64,000 nucleotides of DNA from Diphasiastrum complanatum (taxonomy: Eukaryota; Streptophyta; Lycopodiopsida; Lycopodiales; Lycopodiaceae): positions 61,110,957 through 61,174,956 of the forward strand of contig CM055096.1 in NCBI GenBank assembly GCA_029204225.1. Reading direction: 5' to 3'. Under the pieces are notes generated by a model. The model worked only from the letters and a program-made list of their open reading frames with translations. It did no database searches and was not told where the DNA came from. Positions 1-12,144 of this stretch are shown piece by piece. The number at the start of each line of letters is the position of its first letter. Positions within the stretch are counted from its first letter, which is position 1. A program made the position numbers and the translations under genes.

Positions 1-1566
1 GTGGACTCAAAGGTCCAATACGAAGAGTTGCATGTACAATGACAAGTACCATGCTAGCTTGAGTGATTGGGAGCTGGCCAATAATCCTTGGTGGATAGAA
101 TTTTCTACTAATACATGTCCCGATGATGAGAAAGAAAGCGTCGACTTGCACGTTAATGGCAATTTATCTAGTCCTGTCATAGATAGCGACGTTCCTCATG
201 TTGAGTTGGAAATGGGAGAAACTGACATTAAAATTGAAGAACAAGTACCAAGGCAACGTCTTTTGAAGTTGAGTCGCAAGGGCAAAGAGGTAGCAAAATA
301 ATCACCATTGCTTGCTGCGGTGACAACGACTATGTCATATGCCAAGCGAGTGCAAGACTCAGTGGAATACATATGTCCATCACTCGCATTGTCAAAGTCT
401 AGCAGCAAGGTCAAATAGGTTTTTTATGTGATTTTTTCAAGGACTTATACTGGACGCATACTATTATTGAATTGTTGATTAGTTTTGCACTATATATATT
501 GACACTGATTTTGTGTGCATTGTGTTAGATATTCACTATTTGTGAGGACATTATGAATGTTTCCATATGTGCATCCAAAAAAACTATTGCTACTGAGATA
601 GAAAATTTGTTGACACATCTGCAAGAAGTTTGCATAGGTACACGGATCAGATGAGGTAAGAGTGTTGGTGCTAGTGTGGACATGGTTTTGTTGGATTTTC
701 CCACAAATATAGTGCCATTAGGATTTTTTGGCAGTGTTCCATTATGGAATACAGATGAGGATGCACTTTTCGAGGCATCTCCCTAGTTCACATCAACTAT
801 TTTAGACGACGGAATGGTCAGTTGCATTGTTGGAGTTTACCACATTACATTGTTGAAAAGATTTGCTAGAAAATGTGGACTGAGAGTGCTAAGACACGCT
901 ATCTTATGTGGAGTATATAAATTTGGCATCACAAATACGAAGCTATAGGTACGTAGTTATATAAAATTTGGTATTGTTTTACAATGCATCACATTTGTGT
1001 GTATTTCTAATAACCTACTTTTTGTGCACTGTCTTTTGCAGGTATATATGCTGGGTGTATATATTCTATGTTGTGCCGATGCATCTCCCACAATTCCAAT
1101 GGGAGATTCTAATACAATCGATGTGTCGTTGTTTTCAAAAGCACAATAGATCATTGGGTGCACAACTACCCCACATCGGAACTTTTGCTTGATTCGATGA
1201 CGTCAAGACCGTTGCGAGGTGGGATGGAGAAGAGTCCACATCTCATTTGTTTTTTGGTGGAGCTATGTTGCAAGGCTTTTGGAGTGGTTGTGGATTCTTT
1301 CCTTGGATGTGATGAGACATTATATGCATGCGCCAGCACCGATAGAGACTGTATTGCAATGAACTACGATCAAGCTATTTTGGCTCATATGACAAATAGA
1401 TATGGTGAGTATATTTCGCACAAGCGTTTGTTTTTTCCATGCTTCAAGTTCTAGGAATACATTGGTCCATTGTTTGACAATTTGTTCCTGCACTGCCCAA
1501 ACTGTTGAAGTGGACTCTGACAACGATGCCAAGGATACGGAGCAATGGGATTTTGATGACTTCTAG
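1..1566 (+). pseudogene. Degenerate N6/N4 (class-beta) methyltransferase-like gene, 5' end outside window
   Basis: No long frame survives, but pieces in order resemble a class-beta methyltransferase. One frame from about 530 to 947 reads VDMVLLDFPTN (about 676-708, like the DPPY motif IV region with its flanking hydrophobic strand) and later a strand-helix block; it has two internal stops. A probable intron follows (gtacgtag to cttttgcag, about 948-1041). Another frame (about 1130-1410) reads HWVHNYPTSELLLD, RPLRGGMEKSPHL, then VVVDSFLGCDETLYAC and DRDCIAMNYD, which resembles the D-x-F-x-G-x-G-T motif I with the following acidic residue. A last short exon (about 1508-1566) would end in an acidic tail, WDFDDF. 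The first frame (2-416, one stop at 299) is open to the left edge and may be an upstream exon. The order motif IV then motif I fits the permuted beta class. Frameshifts, stops and a changed catalytic motif (DFPT) argue that it is dead. The family call is inference from motifs. Confidence 0.45.
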
Positions 1567-3586
1567 AGATGTTTAGTTTATAATAGACAATGTTCATTTA
1601 CATAAGCTTTTCTACACATTATGTCATTTTGATTCCATAACCTTAGCCATTTGCCATCTTATGCAGAGGGAATGGCTATCACATTGGAGACGCAATGTGA
1701 CTCAGAGATGCATTCACGTAGACACACACATCATTCTTGTATTTTCGTGGACGATGAATGCCATGAATATACATCTTAGACAAACCCTGAATGAATTCTT
1801 ATCATTTGACTATTGTGATTTGCTTATTCGGAAGCTACTATGACTTCCATGTTTTCAACATAAACTTTAGTATGTCAGTTGTTTCAAATGATGTTAAGTA
1901 CAATTGAATGTTATGTTCTTAATCTAGATACAAAGTGTGTTTACATTCTTAGGTTAGATACAAACTGCGAAGAATGGACATGAATATGTACACAAATTTG
2001 AATGTCATAAATTTCGTTGTGTTGCTCTGGATTTGGGTGACGTTGATGTTCTTAAGTTGAAGACAGGTTTTAAATATTGCTATTTTGAAAACAAATGTCA
2101 ACATGAAGGTCAATGTTTTAAGTTCTATGTAGGTGGAATTGTTAAGTTTGAGTGAAGTAGATGTTCCTTGGTTGAATACAAGTTTTCATTGCTATTTGAA
2201 ACATATGTTAACATGAAGTTCAATGTTTCAAGCTCTATGTAGGTGGAAATTCAATTGGACATGTTCATCAATATACCTAGTGCAATAGTTCGAAGACATG
2301 TACACCAATGTGTGCCATAATTCGAAGACATATATATCAATGTGTCTAGTACTGTGATTCGAACATTCCTGATGTTATGGAAACCCATATGTGTTTAGCT
2401 AGCCATGAGTAATAGATTGTACGCAAAAAACTTGCAAAACTTGCCTTCCATTTACTCACAGAATATCTAAACTCGATTGGGGGGCACGATTAGGGCCCCC
2501 ATTCAAACGATAGAGGGGCACCCTAGAGGGAGTCCAATGTTGGCCCATGCATAATTCACTTATACCCATAGAAACATTCTTTTATGTCACGTGGAGCCTA
2601 ATGAATGATTGGTTTGTGGTGAGATCTCCCAAAAGCACAGCAATGAAGGAGCTATGATATGCAGTGATCCCAATACTTCTTGAGGAACCTACATGCCACT
2701 GTGGGGTTACGACTTGGCTGTGGTTGGTGATTACCTCTTTGATCTTGCATTGCTTAAGTTTTGGTTTTTTCAAAACTTGGATCTTGGGATGGTTAAAGAA
2801 AACAAAGGCACGTCCAACATCAGTTTGTACCATTTTAGCAAAGGAAGCCTCCCCCACCCTGCCCGCCGGCCCTTGCAAGCACTGCCCGAGCATTTGCCCC
2901 TAGTGTTGCATGTGCGCCATGTGGCAGGGAATCGGGCAGTGCTGCCCTAGGCTACACTCAACGTGGATGCAGTGTTGTGCCTACCTACACTCCAAGGATG
3001 GAAATTTTGCTGCGCTCCGTATGACTCTAGCCTTAGCAACTCATTCAGATCCTTAGCTTCTAACAATCTTGTATCAGAATGACATGGATGGATCACAAAT
3101 TCTCAAGGATGACAAGTGGATTGCTCTAAAACCACCGCTTTATTACTTTGTAGTAAACGTGGGATGTTTGCTACAGGTTCCGAGTTCCTTCCTTCCTCAA
3201 AGCAAAGCAAAGCAAATTGTTGGGGCACGAGTGATAGCCATTGAAAGGCTTACCAAATGAAATTGGGCCAAACAGGATGCAATAAGTCAAATATGTCATG
3301 TGGCAAAAGGGAGAGAGAGTTGCACAACCTCCAGGTTTTTGCCACCAACGCAAGAAGCGCTTCCAAGTTCCAATTCACTGCACGCCTTTATTGCCTGCCC
3401 GAGCGTTCACTAATGATAATAATGTCTTGCTGCTTAAGCGTTCCATTCTACTCCAATGCAAATCCAAAACTGACTCGCACTCTCGGAAGCTGTGCAGACA
3501 TCGATCTACCGATCGAATCAATAAATACAGATCTGAAGATCTGCAGGATTGCGTTGATCTTCTAGCAGCAGCAGCAGCAGCAGTAG
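1567..3586. other. Upstream region of the host gene, no gene recognised
   Basis: I see no convincing coding region here. Several frames of 60-100 codons overlap on both strands, mostly at 2580-2950 and 3070-3640, with no recognisable motif. The stretch holds a short tandem duplication (2038-2250) and ends in a (CAG)n run at about 3565-3583. It is likely promoter and 5' untranslated sequence of the DUF4057 gene that starts at 3822. No TATA box could be assigned with confidence. Confidence 0.4.
2038..2250. repeat. Imperfect tandem duplication, about 105 bp per unit
   Basis: Two adjacent units (2038-2140 and 2152-2250) share TGTCAACATGAAGGTCAATG / TGTTAACATGAAGTTCAATG and end with the same TCTATGTAGGTGGAA string. 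Shorter echoes of ATTCGAAGACAT follow to about 2355. No coding potential is visible. Confidence 0.6.
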
Positions 3587-3772
3587 GTAAAACCGTAAAA
3601 AGAAAGGATGCACCTAGTCTGAAAACATTGAACCAGTAAGGTTTTGCTGTATTTTTCGTATTTTTCTGAACTTGGCTGAATGGCGGGCTTGTGATGTAAG
3701 AAGTACAGCTTATTATGTGGATAAAAGTTACGGAACGAGGAGATTTATTGTATCCGGTCTGTTTGTAAACAG
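3587..3772 (+). other. Possible 5' UTR intron of the DUF4057 gene
   Basis: The CAG-rich stretch ends in cagtag|gtaaaacc and a plausible acceptor gtttgtaaacag|gtagg lies at 3772, 49 bp before the start codon at 3822. The intervening 186 bp are T-rich like an intron. This is a guess from splice-site shape only. Confidence 0.25.
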
Positions 3773-3821
3773 GTAGGTTGTGTTTGAGTTTGTACAGTTG
3801 TTTGAGTTGGAGAGCTGAACA

Positions 3822-4040
3822 ATGCCGATCGAGAACAGTGTTGCAAGGAGAGGTCAGACTCCTCCAGGAGGTCCATCGACCTTCGATCTGTTCAGCTGGT
3901 CAGAAGGTCCTGATGCCAGTCAACTTGAAACTCCTGTCCGCTCTTTTTCTGTTGCGGATAGCACTACATTCGGCTCTGCCTCTGACCAGAATGCGACTGG
4001 AAGCAGTTCAGTGTGTCGTCCCTCCATCCGCATGCATCAG
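3822..4040 (+). CDS. DUF4057 gene, exon 1 (start codon)
   Basis: 73 codons from ATG 3822 to ATGCATCAG|gtattg. It is the first ATG of this frame and encodes the conserved FDLFSWSEGPD block near residues 21-31, so the start agrees with the family. Phase 0 at the donor. Confidence 0.85.
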
Positions 4041-7000
4041 GTATTGTGCAACAACGCCAAAAAACGCTGCCATGTCCCATCGCAAACAGTCTGGTTCAAG
4101 TTTGTTAAAAGAAGCTGGGGTTGTATAGTTCATTGACATTCTTGAAGCTTTCAGTAAATCTTCTTATCACAGGCTGTAAAGCTCAAGCATATAACCTTTT
4201 GCGAAGACATTGTTATGACAAGTAATGGAGTGCAACTATTTTGAGTTGTCCGTTCTGTTCCTGGGAGAACTTGTTATTTCAAAAGGCTTTGTTGTGTGCT
4301 GTGATTCGTGGATGCGAAGTACTTGTTGTTGGAAGTCTCTTGCAATCTCAGACCTGGATGCCAGTCTCCACTTGTATGCCATAGACTGCTTCAGATAGCC
4401 ACGACATTAGAATTTGCTGTAGAAGCAGTAGTATATACGTTGAGGCATTTCTTTTATTGGTACCCATTCTAAACGTGTAATGTTTCACTGTGTATGCGTC
4501 TACTCACCATGGGTCGATCTTATATCTCATAGTCTTTGCCGTTCTCAACTCTCCCACAATCCTTTTTTATTTTTTATTTGGACTTTTCTTCCTTTCTCTG
4601 TTCAAAGGAGCCAGGCATTTACCACATAATTTACGAGTTTCGTGGCTTTGATGGAATAGTATAGGATTTGTTAGATACTTTACTGTTACCTTTATTAGAG
4701 GATTAAGCTCTATAAAAGAATTGCTTCCTCACGAAATCATTGGCCCGGACAACATAAATTTATGGCCCTTTTTAGAGGCCGAAGTAGATCTTAGTTTGTT
4801 AATTTTATGGGCCATTACTTCCTTGATGACTTTCTTCTAGCGGTGGTTCTGTGTATCGTGAGATGTATATACATGTATGTACACCTTGGACATTCAAGGA
4901 TTTCTGTCTTATTTTAAGAAATTTAAGTAGTTCTGTATTTTGTGTGCACAGAATTATGGCAGTGCCGCGTGTCAGAATTTTTGTCTGTATTTTGTGTGCA
5001 CAGAATTTTTGTCTGTATTTTGTCAGAATTTTTGAGCATTTTAACTGGTGGCATTTCTCTTAAAGGAATGTTCATAATGTGAAAGGGGTAACAAATAAAT
5101 CTATCTTAACCTTGTGATTGCAATCATTTTGGCATGCCATATGCTCTAACTTGGATGATTCTTGTTGTTGTAGCCTGCTGGTGGAGTAAGTACCATCTCA
5201 TTTGGAGAAAAGCTCACTCTTGAAGAGGCAGAAGCATCACTAAAGAGGTAGTTCAAACCAATATCTCAATGCCTGTAAGGGTTTTCTATCTGTCTGCAAT
5301 AGCTCTAAGTGGACATTTCTATTTATCGATGTCTTATCATGCAAGATCCAACCTTTAGTATTCCAGTTTTGCAATGGTCTAGAGGACTCCCTAAACACGA
5401 AAATCGTCAACCTTGGTATCACGCATTTTAGCAAAATGAATTCAAAATGCCATGCATGTGGTTAGTCATTCTCAGTTTTAGAGCACAAGAAAGTGCCACG
5501 TTAACAATACCATTGCAAAGAGGCACTTTTGACTTCTTTTCGAGGCTTTCATTTCCACTTTTGTAAACTTTCATCATGATTAAAAAAATTCACTGAGGAT
5601 TGCAGATGCAGATCAAGAAAATTGGATGATCCTAGCTACAGATCTTGATATTCCTTGTAGGAAGGGAGTTGTAGTATCTATACGCTAATTTAATGTAAAA
5701 ACTCCAAGTGCAGGTATAGGTTAGGGTAGGAAAAGAGAATTTATGTGGCCAATTTATTGTCTCTAATAATGTAGAAGATGTCACTTGTAGTAATTGAGAA
5801 TGACCTATTATCCAAGATAACAAAGGCTTGGTACGAGGGAAGATCTGACATTGTAAGAAAGTGGAACAATAGTTAACTCATGATCATCTAGAGTCTTAGA
5901 TAGAAGACTCTAGCTACTTAGCTTGCGTGTATTATATGAATACATTTGTATACAACAATAGTGAAAAGATGAAAAGGCTTGAAATAATAATTACGGGTAT
6001 TGATGAGCTATGTAAGAGAATCTTGCAAAATTTTCATAACATCCATATTGTAGATAAGACCTATGAGTTGATCTCATATAGAATGATGTACACAAAGTAG
6101 TTTTCAATGTTGTGCAATGTTATGACTTAAACCACATTAGGTCATTTTATCCATCATTTATTCCATTATTGTGTCCATTAGCTATTCCTAAGGGTGGTGG
6201 ATGGAAGAGCATTTCCATGGTTGTAGTAACATGCTTATAATTGTAATGCAAGCATTAGGTTTTGAAATATCCATTGAACAAATCTCTTGGAACTTGGAAG
6301 TAGTTATGGGTTGACATGCCTCGTGTCCTATGCTATGTGGACCACATGAGGCACATCGGCAAGATGGTTTTAGTATCTCTTGCGTTTCATGTCCATGTGA
6401 GACAATATAGCCAAGGCCCAATTGGCATCGTGGTCAGTTTGTATTTGCCATATGTCAGTGCCAAGAGGATTTTTGCTAGGTTCGTTGTTGAGAGAATCAT
6501 AAGGCACTAGAGAGGATGCCTTATTCTTTCTATGTGCAGTTGGATAGCATATGTTAGGTGTCAACAATAGGAGGATTTTGGCTAGGACGATGCTAAGAGA
6601 AAATTGGTGAGATCCTGAAGGATGGTAGTCAATTGAAAAAATTACTAGCATATTTTCTAGTGTTTGATATATTTTGTTTACGATCAATGAAGTGAAAACA
6701 TTCCCGTTCCTTGTGAGCTCGTTGTTTAACATGTATGTTTGTTAGGGTGCAATCTTGAGCCTGCTACCTAGCATGACCTCATATGGACTTACCAGTAGGG
6801 CAACCGTAGTTTAGATTGTAGTTGTTATCTAGAAAGGACCATCTAATTGTAACAAGGGACCTATATTATAAGGGAAAGGATGCAAGCTTGCCAAACATTT
6901 GGTAGCTTGCAATTTCAGCATTCTTGGCAGATTGAAAGGCAAGCTACAAAATTCTGGTGACATCTTCGGCCTTTATAGAGAAATTTCTAAAGATTGATCA

Positions 7001-10000
7001 CCTACAAGATGCAATGTCCACTGCACGTGTGCTAGTGGCATGGCAATAGGAGTAGCCTGTAAGTAGCTTTTGAGAGTAAAAAGCTAACCCCTGCTCAACA
7101 AAGTTACTCAACATATGAGCAAGAACTCAATGCAATCCTACATTGACTCAAGGTGTGGTGACACTATTTATGTGGTGTCGACTTTTAGGTTTATATTGAC
7201 CATCACACTCTCAAGTATTCCTCTAATCAACTTGAGTTGTAGGAGTTCCATGGAAATTCTTTACAGAAAGGGCAAGAAGAAGGGGTTGTTGATGTATTAT
7301 CTCATATAATGTATTAGATGTCTTTCACAATTGTTGAGCTCATCAATGAGATTAGTCAGGCTCAACAAAGGGATGAGCACTGTAAACTTTGTTGAGCACT
7401 GTAAGTGTGTGTGGCCTAGTGTGCAAAAGAATATAGTATCATGGAGGCTCTAGTGGTGACTGAATCTTCAGGTGAGGTGCACACATTTTTGGCATAGATT
7501 GTGAAGGCATGTATGTTAAAATGTAATGATAAAATAGACGAGCTAGACATGGATGGACTTCATGCTAAGATCCTCCATGAGTGTTGTGATAGTCCATGCG
7601 CCTTAAGGCATCCCTTAGTAGATAAGACTATAGCGATATTATGTAGATACATTTTTTGCCCCTTAGAGATTCCCTAGGGTAGATAGGAGAGTACCTCTTT
7701 GGTTTTTGTTACTGGACTATCTAGTCCATGCGCATCGCATCATAGAGTGGGACCCTGGTCCCTTTCTGTGTCTCTCTTTGAGATGCCTATTGTTGCCATG
7801 CCATCAATGAGGAGGTGTGCCATTGTGAAGACTTGCTACATCACTGAAGAGGATATCCACTAGGACAAGTAATCGTATAATGTTGCTTGTATCAATAAGT
7901 GCAACCATTGTTGGGAGAGGATGACACCTTAATCATTGCAATCAGTCAACCATCTACATTTCTAGGACATCTTTGAGTACATATATGTTGCCTAGCAAAT
8001 TCCAAAAGGTTGCTTGTCTTAGCCTTCTTCTCAACTTGACATTGTCCATTTTGAGCACTTGTCTCTAGGTTACGTAGTGCAGCAGTCTCATCTCTCTACA
8101 ATGTGTGTTCAACTTGGGAGGGCAAAATTCCTTTCTACTAGATGGTTGAAGCAGTTACTTCTTCTGCAACATTAACCTTTTGTTACATGGAGAGGTTCTT
8201 TTCAATCTGCTAGGTCACAAATTACAATACACCAAAGGCTTAAAACAAATCGTAGTTAACTACTACATTGAATGGTTGGCTAATCACTGTCCAACCTTCT
8301 TCAATGGAAGAACTCGAAGATTGATAGGTGATACCTCCAAACAAATTCAAGCTCTTGAGAGCAAATTGGAAGAACAAAAAGAAGAAACTAAGACATGGGT
8401 AGCCATGGGTGGTAAAAGGTTGGCAAAGTCCATTGTCGAGATGATTTTGGCCACCCCAACAAAAGAGAGGCTTCGAGATTTTAAGGCCCTGAATATACAA
8501 GTTGGGGAAATACCCGATACACAAGATGAGACACAAGAAGCCACAACTTTCTTGAGCCTACACTTGGGATCAACTATGCGAATGGATAAAGTGGAGAACA
8601 AAGAAACACAAAAGCACGATAGTAATCAGGTTTGTTTCACGAGTTTGTAGGTGAAAGGCTCTTAGGCAAAGATCCAAACTTAGAGTCACCTGCATCTTTA
8701 TGGATGATGACCTCATTTATGTTCACGTGGAAGAACGTAGCTTTCAAGGATGCAAAAGAAACAAGTGGGTCTATTTTAACATGGATATATGCTTACCCCA
8801 AGTGCATAGGGAGTGCGGGAGCTCCCCGAGGCCCCAATTTGGAATTGTGATGGAATATTCTCTTTAGCAACATTAGGAGACCTATGAGATTTTGTTGAAG
8901 ATGGAAATATTTGGTATTTTATTGAGACACATGAGAGCCATACAAGAGTTTTGTCTCTTTTTCTTAGTTTCATTTAGGAATCTGTATGTTGTCATGAAAT
9001 ATGTTCAACAGGAGGCAGGGCTTTGAGTGGAGTGACTTGTCTTTCTAGACATCATATACACTCAATTCTATCAATAGTCAGTTAAGATGAATTATGTCAG
9101 TAGTCAGCGAAGATGAGACGACATGGTTTATCTAGATAGGCTTGGTTGGCCATTGCATTGGTTTGGAGACGGATGTGTTCATCTTGTAAGACTTCCCTAT
9201 TTGCGATGACTACAGATACCCATCCATATGCTGATATTTCCTCTAATATCATCTCTATTTTTGAGTGGGGACAAGTTCTTTTGGGGGGCTTTAATGTCAA
9301 GAACTCAGACAAATAGATAGCTTTACATGATTCTAAGATTGATTCCTTTCTCATATGTTTACTTGATGGTGAGGAGTTAGATATTAGGAGGAAATCTTCG
9401 AATGACAAGAATGGTCCAGTTACTACATATGGGTAGCATCTATTGCATCTGGGGGAGTCCCATGAGTTAGTCATATCCTAATGGTCTTCAGATGACTTCA
9501 CATGGCATCCTCATAGTGTATGTCATACGATAATTGATACCTCATGGGTTCACTATCTTTCATCCCCCACATCGCAGATTTCACAGTCTCTCCTACCACT
9601 ATTAGACCGTTTCTCTCTTTTCGACTTGGCTTGATCCATGTACCTCCGCCCACAACTGCTATTCATCTCAATCGTAGGATACACATTTTGTTCTTCTTAT
9701 GCTCCTTTACACCACCATCATTCACTCCGCTCCCTTTCTCACATACATCGAATTCAAATCACATAAATTGCAATCTCGTTTCACATTTTCCTGTTATACA
9801 TGGTACGATGTTGGATGGGAACATTCTCGTCTACTTTTCACCACATGTGAACCTCCTCCCGACATCTCCTTTGTGATGTTAAGAAACAATACCATTTTGT
9901 TCCGCGCCTTGACCTCTTGTATAGCTTTTCAACAGGAACCTTTTGGCGTGAATCCTTCCATGCACACCTCCTCCTCCCTTGACAGATCGCTTACGCACAG

Positions 10001-12077
10001 ACCCAATACGCCACCAATCTAAATGTTGTGCGCACCACACCTATTTCCTAGACCCGCCAGATCTTTGGAGTTCTCTCTGGTCATAACATAGATGCTATTG
10101 GCTGAAACATAATTGTGCTTGATGTATTAAGACCATGAAGCTCCTCATCCATGCCACCAATATCCTATCACCTATCATCACCACACTCGTTAATACCGTA
10201 GTCACTATTGGCTTTTCTCCCGCTTGGTACATGAATGTCATACACTCCCATCCACAAGAATGGTGACCCCATGAGGTCGGAAAACTATTGCACCATCATG
10301 ATTGGACGTTATGGTTCTATCTTTTAAGCAATAGGGAGCAGAGAGGCATAGTCTTGTCAGTTGCTTGCTATTGGACAAGCTGGGTTTTGAGGACATCACT
10401 CCACCTCAAACCATATTCTTACCCTTAAGTCACTCATTGAGGAAGCCAAATTTGAAAGAGAGCGGATATGTTGCTACTTTGTCGACTTCAGATGGGCTTT
10501 TGACTCCATCCTTCGACATATGATGATCTAGAGATCACGAGATCTTCAATTTTTGTAGGTTAAATTCATAGATTAGGGCTAAAAGGGCATGAGAAGTGGA
10601 CGTCCATGTACATTATGCAAGGGCCAAAGCAGACATCCATAGCATATTTCTGAATAAGAAACACAGTCTAGTATCTTACAACACTGCCTACAACTTTCAC
10701 AAATAGGGCTTAAAAAAACACCAAAAGAGAGCACCACATTCGTACCTTGATGTACATGCTATAACGGGCCAAAAAAGCTTTCAAAGCGTTCTTGTGGGTA
10801 AAAGGAAACATAGTCTATCACTTTACAACACCTCAATCCGACACCTACGACTAGTTCTATACACTTATCCAAAACCATGTGTGGCCCTACCAAGAAACAA
10901 ATTTTGATAATGTTGGCCTCCACGCTTGCTTCCCATGCTTGACACTATGCCCACTGTGTCACTCTTGTCGAATAGCTCCGCCTCAATTGGATTAGCAGAA
11001 AGAAATTCACAATAAAATCTAAATGTTGGAGGGCACGACCATCTGCTAAAAAAATTTGCAATTATTTTAGCATTTCATAATTGAACTATGCATTTTGAAA
11101 CGCTTTTCGGACTTTAGGGTTAGGGTTTTCCGAAACGTAATCTTTTAAAAACAAATTAAATTGATTTTTTTTTGCCTTTTTCACTTTATCTGATATTTTT
11201 TTTTGTTCTCCTTGGAAACTTTTAAGGAGAAATGTCAAAAAAATGAGCTAAACTTTAATAAAAGTAGACAAAAGTTTCTATGCTGACCTATTGGAACTAT
11301 TTAGAATCTTAGTTGCCCGCTCCGGAACAGAACGCGTTCCGTTCCGGAACATAATTAGCCTGAATAATTTATATTGATTTTCCTTTCATTCTCTAGAGCT
11401 TGCACGTCCCTGGAATGGACTTGAATTCTCCACACGTAGCTGAAGCTGTAATACACGTTCAGAACAAATAAAAAAAACGTTCCGACCCAGTACATTCCGA
11501 CCCGGAACGAGTTTCTAAGTTTAGAATATTGAGCTGAAATTTGCATTATTGGAGTAGCTCGCTACCCTTGCTAGAATACACCTTCTTGGAATATTTGTAT
11601 AAAAAACAAAAGAGAATTTGCAATTATTGCAAATATAGTCTCTTTTAAGAAGAAAGACTATGATAGTCTATCTTTCAATTTGTGACATTTGGTGGTGATA
11701 TATTCTCAGTTTTGCATAGATGATTCTGAGAATGTTCTCACCAAAATGCCTCTTTGTTGAAGCTACCTTCGTGAACAAGTTGCTATAGACTATGCTAAAC
11801 TTTGATTTGGTGCCTCATCATAAAGGAGAATTGTACCACATTTTCCCTTTATTATTCGCAACAAATTGGAGTTCAACTTCAAACTTGGCGTTCCAGGAAA
11901 AAAAAAATTCACAATAGAACTCATAACATACGAACTCAAATTTGCGTTTTGGAACATGATTGCAGTGGAATGCGTTCCACTGCAACCACGTTTTGGAACA
12001 TGATTGCAGTGATGAATCTGCAACCACGTTTTGAATTCATATGATTGTTTGACTAGATGTGTGTGTGTGTGTGTGTG

Positions 12078-12144
<67 letters not shown>

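Noticed and set aside
1200-1460. Hypothetical 98-codon frame read as an unrelated small gene
   Set aside because: Its VVVDSFLG and DRDCIA blocks fit the methyltransferase-like relic better than a stand-alone gene.
2582-2950. Overlapping frames of 80-100 codons on both strands
   Set aside because: No motif, no splice evidence, and equal openness on both strands. Treated as chance.
8240-8601. Minus-strand frames opposite 8180-8650
   Set aside because: Mirror of the + strand frame; no motif on either strand.
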